Shown: positions 43,705 through 52,337, counted from the first letter of the stretch. The stretch is 64,000 nt of DNA from Desulfomonilia bacterium (GCA_036567785.1 DATCTV010000062.1:124001-188000); one strand, 5' to 3'. Notes: a model not told the origin generated them from the sequence alone. Program-made: numbers and translations.

Positions 43705-44440
43705 TGGATTAAAAAAATCGTTTAAAGGGCAGACGATTCTCGATGGTGTCGACCTTGTAATACCTGAAGGAAAAACTACTGTAATCATAGGGCCGAGCGG
43801 TACCGGAAAAAGTGTCATGATAAAGCATATCCTGGGTTTGATTAAACCGGACGGAGGAGAAATCCTGATTGACGGCAAGGATGTAACGAAACTTAACGAT
43901 ATAGAACTAAATGAGATCAGAAAAAACTTTGGTGTGTGCTTTCAGGATGCGGCTTTGTTCGACTCCATGTCTGTAGGTGAAAATGTAGGATTTCCGTATA
44001 AGGTTCATACTAAAATGAACAAGAATGAAGTAGATGACAGGGTTTCAGAACTCCTGAAAGAAGTAGGACTCTCGGGCATTCAGGAAAAGCTTCCTTCACA
44101 GCTCTCGGGGGGGATGAGAAAGAGGGTCGGTCTTGCAAGAGCTATTGCCATGGATCCTAAGATTCTGCTTTTTGATGAACCCACTACCGGGTTGGATCCT
44201 GTAATGAGCAATGCCATCAACATACTCATAAAAGAGGTTCAGAAAAAAACGAAGGCGACTAGCCTCGTGATAAGTCATGATATTCACGGTGCTCTCATGA
44301 TGGCTGATTTGATGGCCATGCTTTATAAAGGCAGAATTGTGTTTTCAGGCGAGCCCGATGATTTCATAGATACGAAAGACCCTCTTATCCGCCAGTATAT
44401 GGAAGGCGGAATCGAGGGTCCTATTAATCCGATTCGTTAG
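43688..44440 (+). CDS. MlaF-like ABC transporter ATPase
   Basis: This 250-residue ATPase is of the type that powers MCE/Mla phospholipid transport. Walker A is GPSGTGKS (35-42), signature LSGGMRKRVGLARA, Walker B ILLFDEPTTGLDP. The Q-loop and the MRKR variant after LSGG fit MlaF/Ttg2A. Its usual partners, an MlaE permease and MlaD substrate protein, are absent from this window; the next plus-strand gene is a lipoprotein past a minus-strand stress protein. It overlaps the end of the amidase gene. Confidence 0.88.
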   Translation: MKIVINGLKKSFKGQTILDGVDLVIPEGKTTVIIGPSGTGKSVMIKHILGLIKPDGGEILIDGKDVTKLNDIELNEIRKNFGVCFQDAALFDSMSVGENVGFPYKVHTKMNKNEVDDRVSELLKEVGLSGIQEKLPSQLSGGMRKRVGLARAIAMDPKILLFDEPTTGLDPVMSNAINILIKEVQKKTKATSLVISHDIHGALMMADLMAMLYKGRIVFSGEPDDFIDTKDPLIRQYMEGGIEGPINPIR

Positions 44441-44442
44441 CC

Positions 44443-44901
44443 TCAAGGCATTTCAAAAGATGCGTCAGGACTTTTTATTGTAAGGACAGGGCATACCGAC
44501 TTTTTTATTACCTTTTCGGCCGTACTCCCGAACAGCGCATGCCTGATGCCGGTGCGGCCATGAGATCCTATGACGATCAAATCAATGCATTCATCTTTTG
44601 AAAACTGTATGATCTCATAGAATGGCACACCATGTATTATATAGGTGTCGCAGGTCATGTCTTTGGGAACTATTGTATTGACGATATCTTCGAGCTTGCT
44701 GGTGGCGTTCTGCTCGAATTCCGCATACAATTGAGGCAGAATTGTCGGGCTCAGATTGAATTCCGAAAAATCTGTTATATCCTGCAGGATGTGAAGGATA
44801 TAAAGTCTGGCGCCGAAGGTCTTGTTGAGTTCGATTGCATACTTCAATGCATGCATTGAAGTAGAACTGAAATCGGTAGGTATTAATATCTTTTTTATCA
44901 T
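44443..44901 (-). CDS. Universal stress protein (UspA family)
   Basis: This 152-residue single USP domain has the ATP-binding signature VIGSHGRTGIRHALFGSTAEKVIKK (G-2x-G-9x-G-S/T form), so it probably binds ATP. It is convergent with the MlaF-like gene, two nt apart, with a perfect 12-nt palindrome upstream of its start. Confidence 0.93.
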   Translation of the reverse strand: MIKKILIPTDFSSTSMHALKYAIELNKTFGARLYILHILQDITDFSEFNLSPTILPQLYAEFEQNATSKLEDIVNTIVPKDMTCDTYIIHGVPFYEIIQFSKDECIDLIVIGSHGRTGIRHALFGSTAEKVIKKSVCPVLTIKSPDASFEMP

Positions 44902-44922
44902 GTAGACTAAACTAATTATGAA

Positions 44923-44934
44923 GACACATGTGTC
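44923..44934. promoter_or_regulatory. 12-nt palindrome upstream of the stress protein
   Basis: GACACATGTGTC is a perfect palindrome 22 nt before the USP start. On the minus strand it overlaps a consensus TTGACA -35 (44931-44936), although no good -10 stands at standard spacing. It is placed to act as an operator for this gene, for the divergent lipoprotein gene, or for both. Confidence 0.4.
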
Positions 44935-44998
44935 AATACCTTGTATGAAAATTTTTAAGAAATTGCTTTGCTCCTGAGTTATGGTTTATAGACCTCAC

Positions 44999-45598
44999 AT
45001 GAAACATTTCTATCCTATCATGATTTTTGCTGTCTTTGTCATGAATGGATGTGCGACTGTAAATATCGAACAGAAAAAAGTCTTTCCTTTCAGAGCTGAA
45101 TTCGAAATCAAGGGAAATGTAATAAATTCGGGAACCGGTCTGAATGGGGCTATGCTGATATCGTCTCCTGAATCCGGGATATCTGAGGTATATGGTCCCG
45201 GTGGAATTGCGGCTTATATCCTGAAGATTGATGACGGAAATGCAAGGATCACGGATACATGGGGTCACGAGATCGACAGCTGTAATGTGCCTGTAAAGGA
45301 TATTGCTGGCCTGATTGCAGGAATTCCGCCTTCAGGTCTGCGATGTGAAAAGAAAAACAAAAATGGTGAGACCAGATTGAAATATCTCTGGGGCGATGTT
45401 CTGCTAGACAGACACATGCTTCCTGTTGAAGTAAATATAAAAAGCGCTAGGAAGATAAATGCGGTTTTTTCAAAGTCTGCCGGTGGTATTGACTTGATGA
45501 TAACATGGGGTTCTGATAACTTTATAATAAATATATCCATTATCGAAGGCGGGAGATGGCAAGATGCTGAAGGTGAAATGCAGAACGTGCGGCAGTGA
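44999..45598 (+). CDS. Outer-membrane lipoprotein of unknown function (LolB-like shape)
   Basis: The 199-residue lipoprotein has a short signal peptide and lipobox MNGC followed by ATV. The mature chain is a run of beta strands (FRAEFEIKGNVI, GAMLISSPESGISEVYGPGG, AAYILKIDDGNARI) with a late helix, reminiscent of LolB/LolA half-barrels, but I cannot confirm the family. ATG 44999 is chosen for the compact signal; ATG 44981 is an alternative, and neither has a strong ribosome site. Its end overlaps the zinc-ribbon gene by 35 nt, so the next genes are coupled to it. Confidence 0.65.
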   Translation: MKHFYPIMIFAVFVMNGCATVNIEQKKVFPFRAEFEIKGNVINSGTGLNGAMLISSPESGISEVYGPGGIAAYILKIDDGNARITDTWGHEIDSCNVPVKDIAGLIAGIPPSGLRCEKKNKNGETRLKYLWGDVLLDRHMLPVEVNIKSARKINAVFSKSAGGIDLMITWGSDNFIINISIIEGGRWQDAEGEMQNVRQ

Positions 45599-45959
45599 AA
45601 CTATCTGGAATGATTTTGATGGGGAGACAATCAAATGCAGCAGATGCGGTGACCCCATCAATGTTCAGCAGTCATTAAGGGACAATATTGAACGCAGGGA
45701 ATTTGGTGAGGTTAAGAAAAAATACCGCTGTCCGAACTGCAGAAAATATATCGAAAAAAGATATTTTACAAAATGTCCGTCCTGCGGAAAATGGCTTATA
45801 GGTAAATATTTTATGAGCGGCAAATGGTTTGTGTTTACAATCATAATAGTTGTATATCTTATAGTATCGATTCTTTATCATAATTTCGGATTGAACGAGA
45901 ACCCCAGCACAACCAAAAAGAATATTGTGAAAGAATGGCTGTATCACCAGGAAAAATAA
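45564..45959 (+). CDS. Zinc-ribbon protein with one C-terminal membrane helix
   Basis: This 131-residue protein has four CxxC pairs: CRTCG and CSRCG, then CPNC and CPSCG, enough for two zinc ribbons. A single membrane helix follows (about 90-108, FVFTIIIVVYLIVSILY). Function is unknown. It could be an RNA- or ribosome-associated membrane adaptor, suggested only by its overlap with the release-factor-like gene (25 nt downstream overlap). Coupled to the upstream lipoprotein. Confidence 0.75.
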   Translation: MLKVKCRTCGSETIWNDFDGETIKCSRCGDPINVQQSLRDNIERREFGEVKKKYRCPNCRKYIEKRYFTKCPSCGKWLIGKYFMSGKWFVFTIIIVVYLIVSILYHNFGLNENPSTTKKNIVKEWLYHQEK

Positions 45960-46294
45960 AAGCGCTCCAGGAAAGGCTCGATGCACTGGAAATATATGAA
46001 AGGGACATAATCGAAAAATTTGTCCGGTCTCAAGGTAAAGGCGGACAGAAGCTCAACAAAACATCGACATGCGTATATCTGAGGCACATCCCGTCAGGTG
46101 TTGAAGTAAAATGCCAGGAAGACAGGTCTCAGACACTGAACCGCTTTTTGGCAAGACGTATTCTGGCTGATAAAATTGAAGAGCTTATCACCGGCGGAAA
46201 ATCTGAAAAAGTTCAGAAAATTCGCAAACAGAAAGACAGGCGTGCAAGAAAGACTAAAGCCAGGGACAGACAGAAAAATGATATTTCTTCCTGA
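45935..46294 (+). CDS. Release-factor-like peptidyl-tRNA hydrolase (GGQ, codon-independent)
   Basis: The 119-residue protein retains the catalytic RF-1 domain with GGQ (SQGKGGQKLNKTSTCV, near 31-37) but lacks the codon-recognition domains of RF1/RF2. A basic tail (KIRKQKDRRARKTKARDRQK) resembles the ribosome-inserting tails of ArfB and the mtRF-R/C12orf65 group. It probably releases peptides from stalled ribosomes. Overlaps the zinc-ribbon gene by 25 nt. Confidence 0.88.
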   Translation: MAVSPGKIKALQERLDALEIYERDIIEKFVRSQGKGGQKLNKTSTCVYLRHIPSGVEVKCQEDRSQTLNRFLARRILADKIEELITGGKSEKVQKIRKQKDRRARKTKARDRQKNDISS

Positions 46295-46330
46295 AAGCTT
46301 ACCATACAATCATATGATTGAAGATTTATC

Positions 46331-47284
46331 ATGATCTCAACCCCTCAATTTGCAGCCTTTCAGTCAGTGGTCATCATTCCTTTTGTGGCCGGTGCATTAT
46401 TAAAGAACAGATTCAATGACCCTGTCAAGCTTACAAGGCGTCTTGTCATGATAAATCTGGTTATAATCGAGCCCCCCATAGTGTTCTGGAGCATCTGGGG
46501 TCTTAAGATAACCGCTGAACTCATATACCTTCCTGTAGCCGGTTTCTGCATGGTGCTGTTCGGACTTGCCGCGGGCAGACTTTTCGGACATGTCATCAGG
46601 CTGGATAATAAATCAAAAACAACTTTTATAATCAGCTCTTCCATAGCGAATCATGGTTTTACGATGGGCGGGTTCATCTGCTATCTTTTTATGGGAGAAA
46701 AGGGACTGGGGCTTTCATTCATATTCCTGTCATACTTCATTCCGTACCTTTTTCTTGTAATATTCCCTTATGCAAAGCAGGCATCAAAAGGTGAATCATA
46801 CAGCCTTGACACAGTAAAGGAGTTTATCAAAAGTCCTAGAAACATGCCCCTTTATGCAATGATCGTGGCCATATTTATGAGGCTCTACGGTATCACCAGG
46901 CCCATGATCATTTTTCCTGTGGAGATACTGCTGATGCTGTCAATAGGCGTATATTACTTTTCGCTCGGACTGAGTTTCCTGATAGGGGATGTGCTCTTCT
47001 ACAAAAAGGAAAGTCTAACCCTGTGCATGATAAGGTTTCTGTTGATTCCTGCGATGACAGTGATTGTTCTGGTTTTTTTGAATCTTGATCCTGATATTGA
47101 ATCCGTCATACTTATCGAGTCATTTATGCCTGCAGCTGTGTATTCAGTAATGTCATCCGTTCTGTTTGGCCTTGATGAAAGGAGGGCGTCTGCAATGTTT
47201 GTTTTTAATACTGTGGCTTTTCTGCTATTTGTTCTTCCAATGATGCTTATTTTTATTAAAGATTTGAGAAGAATTATAAGTTGA
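46331..47284 (+). CDS. AEC family (auxin efflux carrier-like) transporter
   Basis: This 317-residue protein has about ten membrane helices, in the two-fold repeat arrangement of AEC/BART permeases. Motifs such as LLKNRFNDPVKLTRRLVMINLVIIEPP, SSIANHGFTMGGFICY and ESFMPAAVYSVM are typical. Bacterial members export or take up organic acids such as malate. The gene ends immediately before the HAD gene region and is on the same strand. Confidence 0.85.
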   Translation: MISTPQFAAFQSVVIIPFVAGALLKNRFNDPVKLTRRLVMINLVIIEPPIVFWSIWGLKITAELIYLPVAGFCMVLFGLAAGRLFGHVIRLDNKSKTTFIISSSIANHGFTMGGFICYLFMGEKGLGLSFIFLSYFIPYLFLVIFPYAKQASKGESYSLDTVKEFIKSPRNMPLYAMIVAIFMRLYGITRPMIIFPVEILLMLSIGVYYFSLGLSFLIGDVLFYKKESLTLCMIRFLLIPAMTVIVLVFLNLDPDIESVILIESFMPAAVYSVMSSVLFGLDERRASAMFVFNTVAFLLFVLPMMLIFIKDLRRIIS

Positions 47285-47302
47285 TTGATTTATGGAGAGC
47301 AT

Positions 47303-47911
47303 ATGATTGAAGCGGTATTATTCGATGTCGGTGGTGTTCTGTTTGATGAAGGATACAGGAAAGGTCTTCATGCAATCGCGCAAAGGAATGGCATCGACCC
47401 GTTAAGGCTTGAGATAATTTCAGACAGGCTGATACTTGAAACCGGGTATCTTACCGGTAAGGCCGAAGAGAATGTCTTCTGGGAAGGAATACGACATGAA
47501 ACGGGAATCATGGAAACCGACGATGAACTGAGAGATGCTCTTATAGAAAGATTTGTTCCAAGGGAATGGATGTTTGAGATTGTCGGAAAATTAAAAGATC
47601 ATGCAAAACTTGCGATATTGAGCGATCAGACGAACTGGCTCGATATAATGGAAGAAAGACATCACTTCTTCAATCTGTTTGATACTGTTCTCAACAGCTA
47701 TTACACGGGACGCAGCAAGGTCGACCAGCTGACGTTTGATTTTGCGGCGTCTGTTATCGGTTTCAGGCAGGAAAATATTCTTTTTGTCGATGATCGAATA
47801 GGAAACATAAAAAGGGCGGAGGCCTCGGGCTGCAAGACGATTCTATACAGCAGCAGGGAGAATTTCTTGAAGGATATAGAACAATACTTTCCGGATATCA
47901 CCAATTGGTAA
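47303..47911 (+). CDS. HAD-superfamily hydrolase
   Basis: This 202-residue phosphatase-type protein has motif I DVGGVLF (the first acidic residue in FDVGG), motif II LSDQTNW, and motif IV VDDRIGNIKRA, in a helical-cap subfamily I arrangement. The start at ATG 47303 follows GGAGAGC; the longer frame begins at an upstream TTG inside a ribosome site. It follows the AEC gene closely. Substrate unknown. Confidence 0.88.
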   Translation: MIEAVLFDVGGVLFDEGYRKGLHAIAQRNGIDPLRLEIISDRLILETGYLTGKAEENVFWEGIRHETGIMETDDELRDALIERFVPREWMFEIVGKLKDHAKLAILSDQTNWLDIMEERHHFFNLFDTVLNSYYTGRSKVDQLTFDFAASVIGFRQENILFVDDRIGNIKRAEASGCKTILYSSRENFLKDIEQYFPDITNW

Positions 47912-48016
47912 GCCATCCTCAGGCACAATTGAATTTTTATTAACAAATAACTGTCGAGTTCCTTGACTAGAGCAAATCTCATGTAGTAAAAAACTAGTCT
48001 CTGAAGGGAGATTGCA

Positions 48017-49054
48017 ATGGGTATGACTTATAAACAGGCAGGGGTGGATGTAGACAAGCAGAACACCTTTGTCGAAAATATTAAACCGATAATCAAATCT
48101 ACATTCGGTCCTGAAGTTTTGGGTGGAATCGGCGGATTCTCAGGCCTTTTCAGGTTTAACCAGAATAATTTCAAAGACCCGATACTGGTATCGTCAACGG
48201 ATGGTGTGGGTACGAAGCTGAAGATAGCATTCATGGCGGACAGACATGATACGGTCGGCATAGATCTTGTCGCCATGGTTGTGAACGACATAATCGTCGA
48301 AGGGGCTCAGCCTCTTTTCCTTCTGGATTATTTTGCTACCGGAAAGCTGAATCCGGACAGAGACAAACAGATTATAACAGGCATAGCGAACGGATGCAAA
48401 GATGCCGGCTGCTCGCTTATAGGCGGAGAGACTGCCGAGATGCCGGGGATTTACAAGTCTGATGAATATGATCTGGCCGCTTTCGGCGTAGGCGTGGTTG
48501 AGGCCGACAAACATATCAACGGTTCACGCATAACACGCAACGACATCCTTATAGGCATTGATTCATCTGGGCTTCACAGCAATGGCTTTTCGCTTGCTAG
48601 AAAAGTGCTGCTGGAAGATTCAGGATTGAAAATTGATTCCTATGTACCGGAACTGGGAAAGGTTCTTGCTGATGAACTGCTTACGCCTACCAGGATTTAC
48701 GTAAAAAGTATCCTGAACCTTTTCAGGGATTTCGATATAAAGGGGATTGTCCATATCACCGGCGGAGGATTCATAGATAACATTCCGCGAATACTTCCTG
48801 AGAGGTCTTGCGCAATCATTGAAAAGAAACTCTGGGAGGTCCCGCCGGTATTCAGGTTTATAAAGGAACTCGGGAAGATCGAAGAGAACGAAATGTTCAG
48901 GACATTCAACATGGGTATCGGCATGATACTTTTTGTCGGCTCGAATGAAGCAGAAGACGTATTGTTGAGGCTGAAGGGGCTCAAATTGAACGCACAGATT
49001 ATTGGAGCCGTCGAGCAGCGCAAGGACGGTTCTGCTGTTTCCATTTTGGAGTAA
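48017..49054 (+). CDS. purM: Phosphoribosylformylglycinamidine cyclo-ligase (AIR synthetase)
   Basis: This 345-residue purine-pathway enzyme closes FGAM to AIR with ATP. Diagnostic regions: STDGVGTKLKIAF, VVNDIIVEGAQPLFLLDY, GGETAEMPGIY, GIDSSGLHSNGFSLAR and VHITGGGFIDNIPR. The start is supported by GAAGGGAGA upstream. Followed nine nt later by purN, forming a compact purine pair. Confidence 0.98.
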   Translation: MGMTYKQAGVDVDKQNTFVENIKPIIKSTFGPEVLGGIGGFSGLFRFNQNNFKDPILVSSTDGVGTKLKIAFMADRHDTVGIDLVAMVVNDIIVEGAQPLFLLDYFATGKLNPDRDKQIITGIANGCKDAGCSLIGGETAEMPGIYKSDEYDLAAFGVGVVEADKHINGSRITRNDILIGIDSSGLHSNGFSLARKVLLEDSGLKIDSYVPELGKVLADELLTPTRIYVKSILNLFRDFDIKGIVHITGGGFIDNIPRILPERSCAIIEKKLWEVPPVFRFIKELGKIEENEMFRTFNMGIGMILFVGSNEAEDVLLRLKGLKLNAQIIGAVEQRKDGSAVSILE

Positions 49055-49063
49055 TGGGGTAGG

Positions 49064-49705
49064 ATGAAAATCGGAGTTCTGGTATCGGGGAGCGGAACCA
49101 ATCTTCAATCGATCATTGATTTTTGCGAATCAGACGAGATGGTTGATGTCGCAGTCGTAATAAGCAACATGGCCGATGCATATGCACTGAAAAGGGCTGA
49201 GGCAAAAGGAATTCCCACAAGGATAGTTTCCCATAAGGATTTTCCTGACAGGGCCGGGTTTGACAGGGAATTGATACGGATTCTGAAAGATTTCGGTGTC
49301 GAACTTGTTGCACTGGCAGGCTTCATGAGAATACTGACAGGAGAATTTTTGAGGGCGTTTCCGGGCAGGGTGATGAATATTCATCCGGCTTTGCTGCCGT
49401 CATTCCCGGGACTCGAAGTCAGGCAGGCTGCAATAGATTACGGCGTCAGGTTTTCCGGATGCACGGTGCATTTCGTTGATGAAGGTGTTGATACCGGACC
49501 TATCATAATTCAGGCGGTTGTCCCCGTTTTTCCGGATGATACGGAAGAAGAGCTGAAACACAGGATATTAAAGCAGGAGCACAGAATTTATCCTCATGCG
49601 ATCAAACTTTTCGCACAAGGTATGTTGAGAATTGAAGGCAGAAAAGTGTTTATCAAAGATAGCAATAAGGACGAATCGCAGTGGATGACCAATCCGCCCC
49701 TGTAA
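49064..49705 (+). CDS. purN: Phosphoribosylglycinamide formyltransferase
   Basis: This 213-residue enzyme transfers formyl from 10-formyl-THF to GAR. Signature residues: VSGSGTNLQSIID at the N-terminus, MNIHPALLPSFPG (catalytic Asn and His), and VHFVDEGVDTGPII (catalytic Asp). The last 25 nt overlap the start of the next gene. Confidence 0.97.
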   Translation: MKIGVLVSGSGTNLQSIIDFCESDEMVDVAVVISNMADAYALKRAEAKGIPTRIVSHKDFPDRAGFDRELIRILKDFGVELVALAGFMRILTGEFLRAFPGRVMNIHPALLPSFPGLEVRQAAIDYGVRFSGCTVHFVDEGVDTGPIIIQAVVPVFPDDTEEELKHRILKQEHRIYPHAIKLFAQGMLRIEGRKVFIKDSNKDESQWMTNPPL

Positions 49706-50166
49706 GCCTCAAGTCTCCGATAATTGTAAGCGCCTGCCTCCTCGGTTTCGAATGCAGGTATGATCTAAAAAAAAGCTCTGGCATAAAATTCAGGATCCCT
49801 GAAGGTGCACTTCTGATACCCGTATGTCCTGAACAGCTTGGTGGCCTTTCCACACCCAGGCCTAAATCTATGTTTGAAGACGGGGACGCGGAATCTGTAA
49901 TCAGGGGCATCGCCAGAATAGTAACTGAAGATGGCAACGACGTTACAGGCAATTTCATAAAAGGTGCAGTTGCTGCAAAAAGAATAACTTGCATAACACG
50001 TGCACGGTCTGCTATACTTAAAGACAAGAGTCCATCATGCGGTACGCATTTTGTAATGATATCCGGTGAATTCAGAAAAGGGCTCGGTGTAACTGCACAA
50101 ATTTTAAATGGAATGGGTTTATGCATTGTAAACGAATATGGGAGGCCGATAGAAGAAGAGGAGTAA
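49681..50166 (+). CDS. DUF523 (YbbK-like) family protein
   Basis: This 161-residue protein has the full DUF523 pattern: SACLLGFECRYDL, PVCPEQLGGLSTPR, and LKDKSPSCG, with three conserved Cys that could bind a metal or Fe-S cluster. Biochemical role unknown. A GTG start at 49681 is accepted because AAGGA lies nine nt upstream. It overlaps purN at its start and the pseudopilin gene by 46 nt at its end. Confidence 0.9.
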   Translation: MDDQSAPVSLKSPIIVSACLLGFECRYDLKKSSGIKFRIPEGALLIPVCPEQLGGLSTPRPKSMFEDGDAESVIRGIARIVTEDGNDVTGNFIKGAVAAKRITCITRARSAILKDKSPSCGTHFVMISGEFRKGLGVTAQILNGMGLCIVNEYGRPIEEEE

Positions 50167-50672
50167 GCCTTGTTGAACTCCTTGTAGTAATTTTCCTGGT
50201 TGCCATAATTGCTTCAATATCAGTCCCGTTCCTTGGTGGGGTGATAGAAAAAAGAAGCCTTGATAATGAGGTCGATTTTATTTCAGGCACTATTTCGACT
50301 TCAAGGACAAAGGCGATAGAAAAAGGCTTTCCGTTCAGACTCGATTTTGATTCATCGAAGATGTTGTTTCTTGTTTATGGCGACAGGAATTCAAACGGCA
50401 TGAAAGACGACGGCGAGGAAGTTCTCGGACCATACAAGCTCAGGAGCGGCATTACGTTCGGATCGGCGGCGTCAATCGGCCCTAATGATACGCAAATACC
50501 TGAAGACGGGATAAGTCTGGTTGACAACCGTCTGAGCTTCAACTCGATTGGCTCATCAAATGCAGGTACAATATATCTGAAAAAAGCTCAGAGAACAGCC
50601 GCCATCAGGATAATGTCCGCAACCGGGGCTGTAGTCTGCTGGATTTATGATGGAAAATGGAGGAAGAAATGA
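50121..50672 (+). CDS. GspH/FimT-type pseudopilin
   Basis: This 183-residue prepilin-like protein has a basic leader ending RRRG, cleaved before VSLVELLVVIFLV (the Glu at +5 is present), then the hydrophobic stem, and a soluble domain with FRLDFDSSKM and a Ca-site-like stretch (DRNSNGMKDDGEE). FimT/GspH-type minor pilins help type IV pili or type II secretion. The pilus machinery is not in this window. It overlaps the next pseudopilin gene by four nt (ATGA). Confidence 0.88.
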   Translation: MHCKRIWEADRRRGVSLVELLVVIFLVAIIASISVPFLGGVIEKRSLDNEVDFISGTISTSRTKAIEKGFPFRLDFDSSKMLFLVYGDRNSNGMKDDGEEVLGPYKLRSGITFGSAASIGPNDTQIPEDGISLVDNRLSFNSIGSSNAGTIYLKKAQRTAAIRIMSATGAVVCWIYDGKWRKK

Positions 50673-51091
50673 GGAAAGGATTCGGTCTGATTGAGGTATT
50701 GATAACAATTGCACTGGTATTTTTTATTACATGCGGAACTATAAGGTTTTTAATGGCTTCAACCAAAACGGGCATCGATTCCAATTCAAGAACTTATGCA
50801 TCTGTTGCTGCACATACAAAGCTGGTTTCCTTGAAGAAGGTATCTCTTGCGGATCCGGATATCACAGTCGGATGGCATGTAGACAAAGGTAATCCTTTTG
50901 TTCAGTGCAACATGAATTACTGCAGATTCTGGAGGGTTACTTTAAACAAGGACGGCAGCAGGTCAATAAATGTGCATGTCATATGGAACTCTGAAGAAAT
51001 ACCCGGTACGGTCTCGTCGGAAGAGGATCTCAAAGCATGCGGCAGGTCCGGGGTTGAATTCAAGGGAACAAGAGACGCCCTGATGCCTTAG
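50669..51091 (+). CDS. Second pseudopilin, PilV/GspI-like
   Basis: This 140-residue protein has a very short leader (MRKG) cleaved before FGLIEVLITIALVFF, with the conserved Glu5. The soluble domain is small, with Cys pairs (CNMNYCRFW). The start at ATG 50669 is chosen over 50657 because GGAGGAAGAA precedes it and gives the proper leader. Coupled to the upstream pseudopilin by an ATGA overlap. The terminator overlaps its last codons. Confidence 0.85.
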   Translation: MRKGFGLIEVLITIALVFFITCGTIRFLMASTKTGIDSNSRTYASVAAHTKLVSLKKVSLADPDITVGWHVDKGNPFVQCNMNYCRFWRVTLNKDGSRSINVHVIWNSEEIPGTVSSEEDLKACGRSGVEFKGTRDALMP

Positions 51092-51105
51092 TCATAAGGG
51101 CGTCT
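51073..51105. terminator. Bidirectional terminator overlapping the pseudopilin 3' end
   Basis: A perfect 9-bp stem (AGACGCCCT at 51073-51081, AGGGCGTCT at 51097-51105) has the pseudopilin stop codon in its loop and a TTTA tail. It lies between convergent genes and can serve both strands. Confidence 0.8.
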
Positions 51106-51119
51106 TTATACGGTTAGGG

Positions 51120-52337
51120 CTACATGACCTCGTTCTGTGTCTGAGCGACAGCAGCATCGATCTGGGCCTTCAAATCAGCCGGTAATCCCGGGATATCGAC
51201 ATTAAGAAAACCCCTGACAATTGTAGATGTGGACTCGTCTTCCGACAAGCCTCTGGACATCAGGTAAAGTATCTCCTCCTGGTTGATCTTTCCCACAGCC
51301 GCCTCATGTGACATTTCAACACCTTCGGCCTTGCCGTGAAGCTCCGGAACTGCAAATATATCGCCTCCGTTCAGAATGAGACCATTACACTCAAGGTGTG
51401 CCTTTACGCCCGGGACATCACCCATGAGATGGCCCCGGTTTATTATTGTTCCTCCATTGCTTATTGAGCGGGCAATGATTTCGGCCCGTGTCTCAGGGGC
51501 TGTCAGAAGTATCTTTCCGCCGACATCGAGCTCGGTTCCGGGATGGCCGACCAGAAGGCTGTAGAATCTTGCAACTGCTCCCCGTCCGACAAGCCTTGTC
51601 GTGGGATACATCTGGAGAGATTTGAGTGGTTTCATACAGATATAATTGTTTATGAAAAGGCCGCCTTCCTCAACTACACCGACCGATCGCGGCCTGACGT
51701 TCATTCCTTCTGCCCAGTGGTGGATCATGGTAAAGCTCAGGCTGGCGTTCTTTTTCACAAAAAATTCGGAAATGCCGACATGAAGGCCCTTGATCACATG
51801 AGCTCCGGATACGCATCCTGTTATCACGTGCAATTCCGAATCCTCTTCCGCGATGATGAGGTTGTGCACATTCTGGCTCAATGCGTCCTGATGGAGATAC
51901 AGGCATGCCTGTACAGGGAAGGTGACTTTAGCGCCTGGAAGTGTCCTTATCACATAGCCGTTATGAAGATCGGTATAGGCAAGCGCGGTATATTTGTCCT
52001 GATCCGCGGAAACAAGTTTCCAGTAATATTCCTTGATCCAGTCCAGTTTGAGGGCATCCTTGATGGGTATGACCTCAAGACCGTCCATCATGGACTGTGC
52101 ATATACAGCGGTCGTGTCTTTCTGAACATATGAACCCGAACGGTCAGCCTCGGTGGCATCAACGCCGGCCTTAAGCATGATATCCTTGTCTTCAGCCGGA
52201 AGTTCATCAAGCTTTTCTATAGGAAGATGGCACTCGCCTTCCATGCAGTATTCATCAAGTTCTATATCTGGACCGAAAGCGGCTTTCCTGTCTTTGGCCT
52301 GGTCTATTTTTTCATCTATTTCATGCATTTTATACAC
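51120..52337 (-). CDS. SufB/SufD family Fe-S cluster scaffold
   Basis: This 405-residue protein has a right-handed parallel beta-helix core of the SufBD type (ITGCVSGAHVIKGLHVGISEFFVKKNASLS, AVARFYSLLVGHPGTELDVGGKILL, RAEIIARSISNGGTIINRG) and a C-terminal SHEAAVGKINQEEILYLMSRGLSEDES, the family hallmark. It is the only SufBD-type protein at the locus, paired with one SufC-like ATPase. This matches the minimal SUF-like arrangement known in some archaea and anaerobic bacteria. Cys in EYCMEGECH near the N-terminus could hold a cluster. The start overlaps the ATPase gene by 22 nt. Confidence 0.9.
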   Translation of the reverse strand: MYKMHEIDEKIDQAKDRKAAFGPDIELDEYCMEGECHLPIEKLDELPAEDKDIMLKAGVDATEADRSGSYVQKDTTAVYAQSMMDGLEVIPIKDALKLDWIKEYYWKLVSADQDKYTALAYTDLHNGYVIRTLPGAKVTFPVQACLYLHQDALSQNVHNLIIAEEDSELHVITGCVSGAHVIKGLHVGISEFFVKKNASLSFTMIHHWAEGMNVRPRSVGVVEEGGLFINNYICMKPLKSLQMYPTTRLVGRGAVARFYSLLVGHPGTELDVGGKILLTAPETRAEIIARSISNGGTIINRGHLMGDVPGVKAHLECNGLILNGGDIFAVPELHGKAEGVEMSHEAAVGKINQEEILYLMSRGLSEDESTSTIVRGFLNVDIPGLPADLKAQIDAAVAQTQNEVM

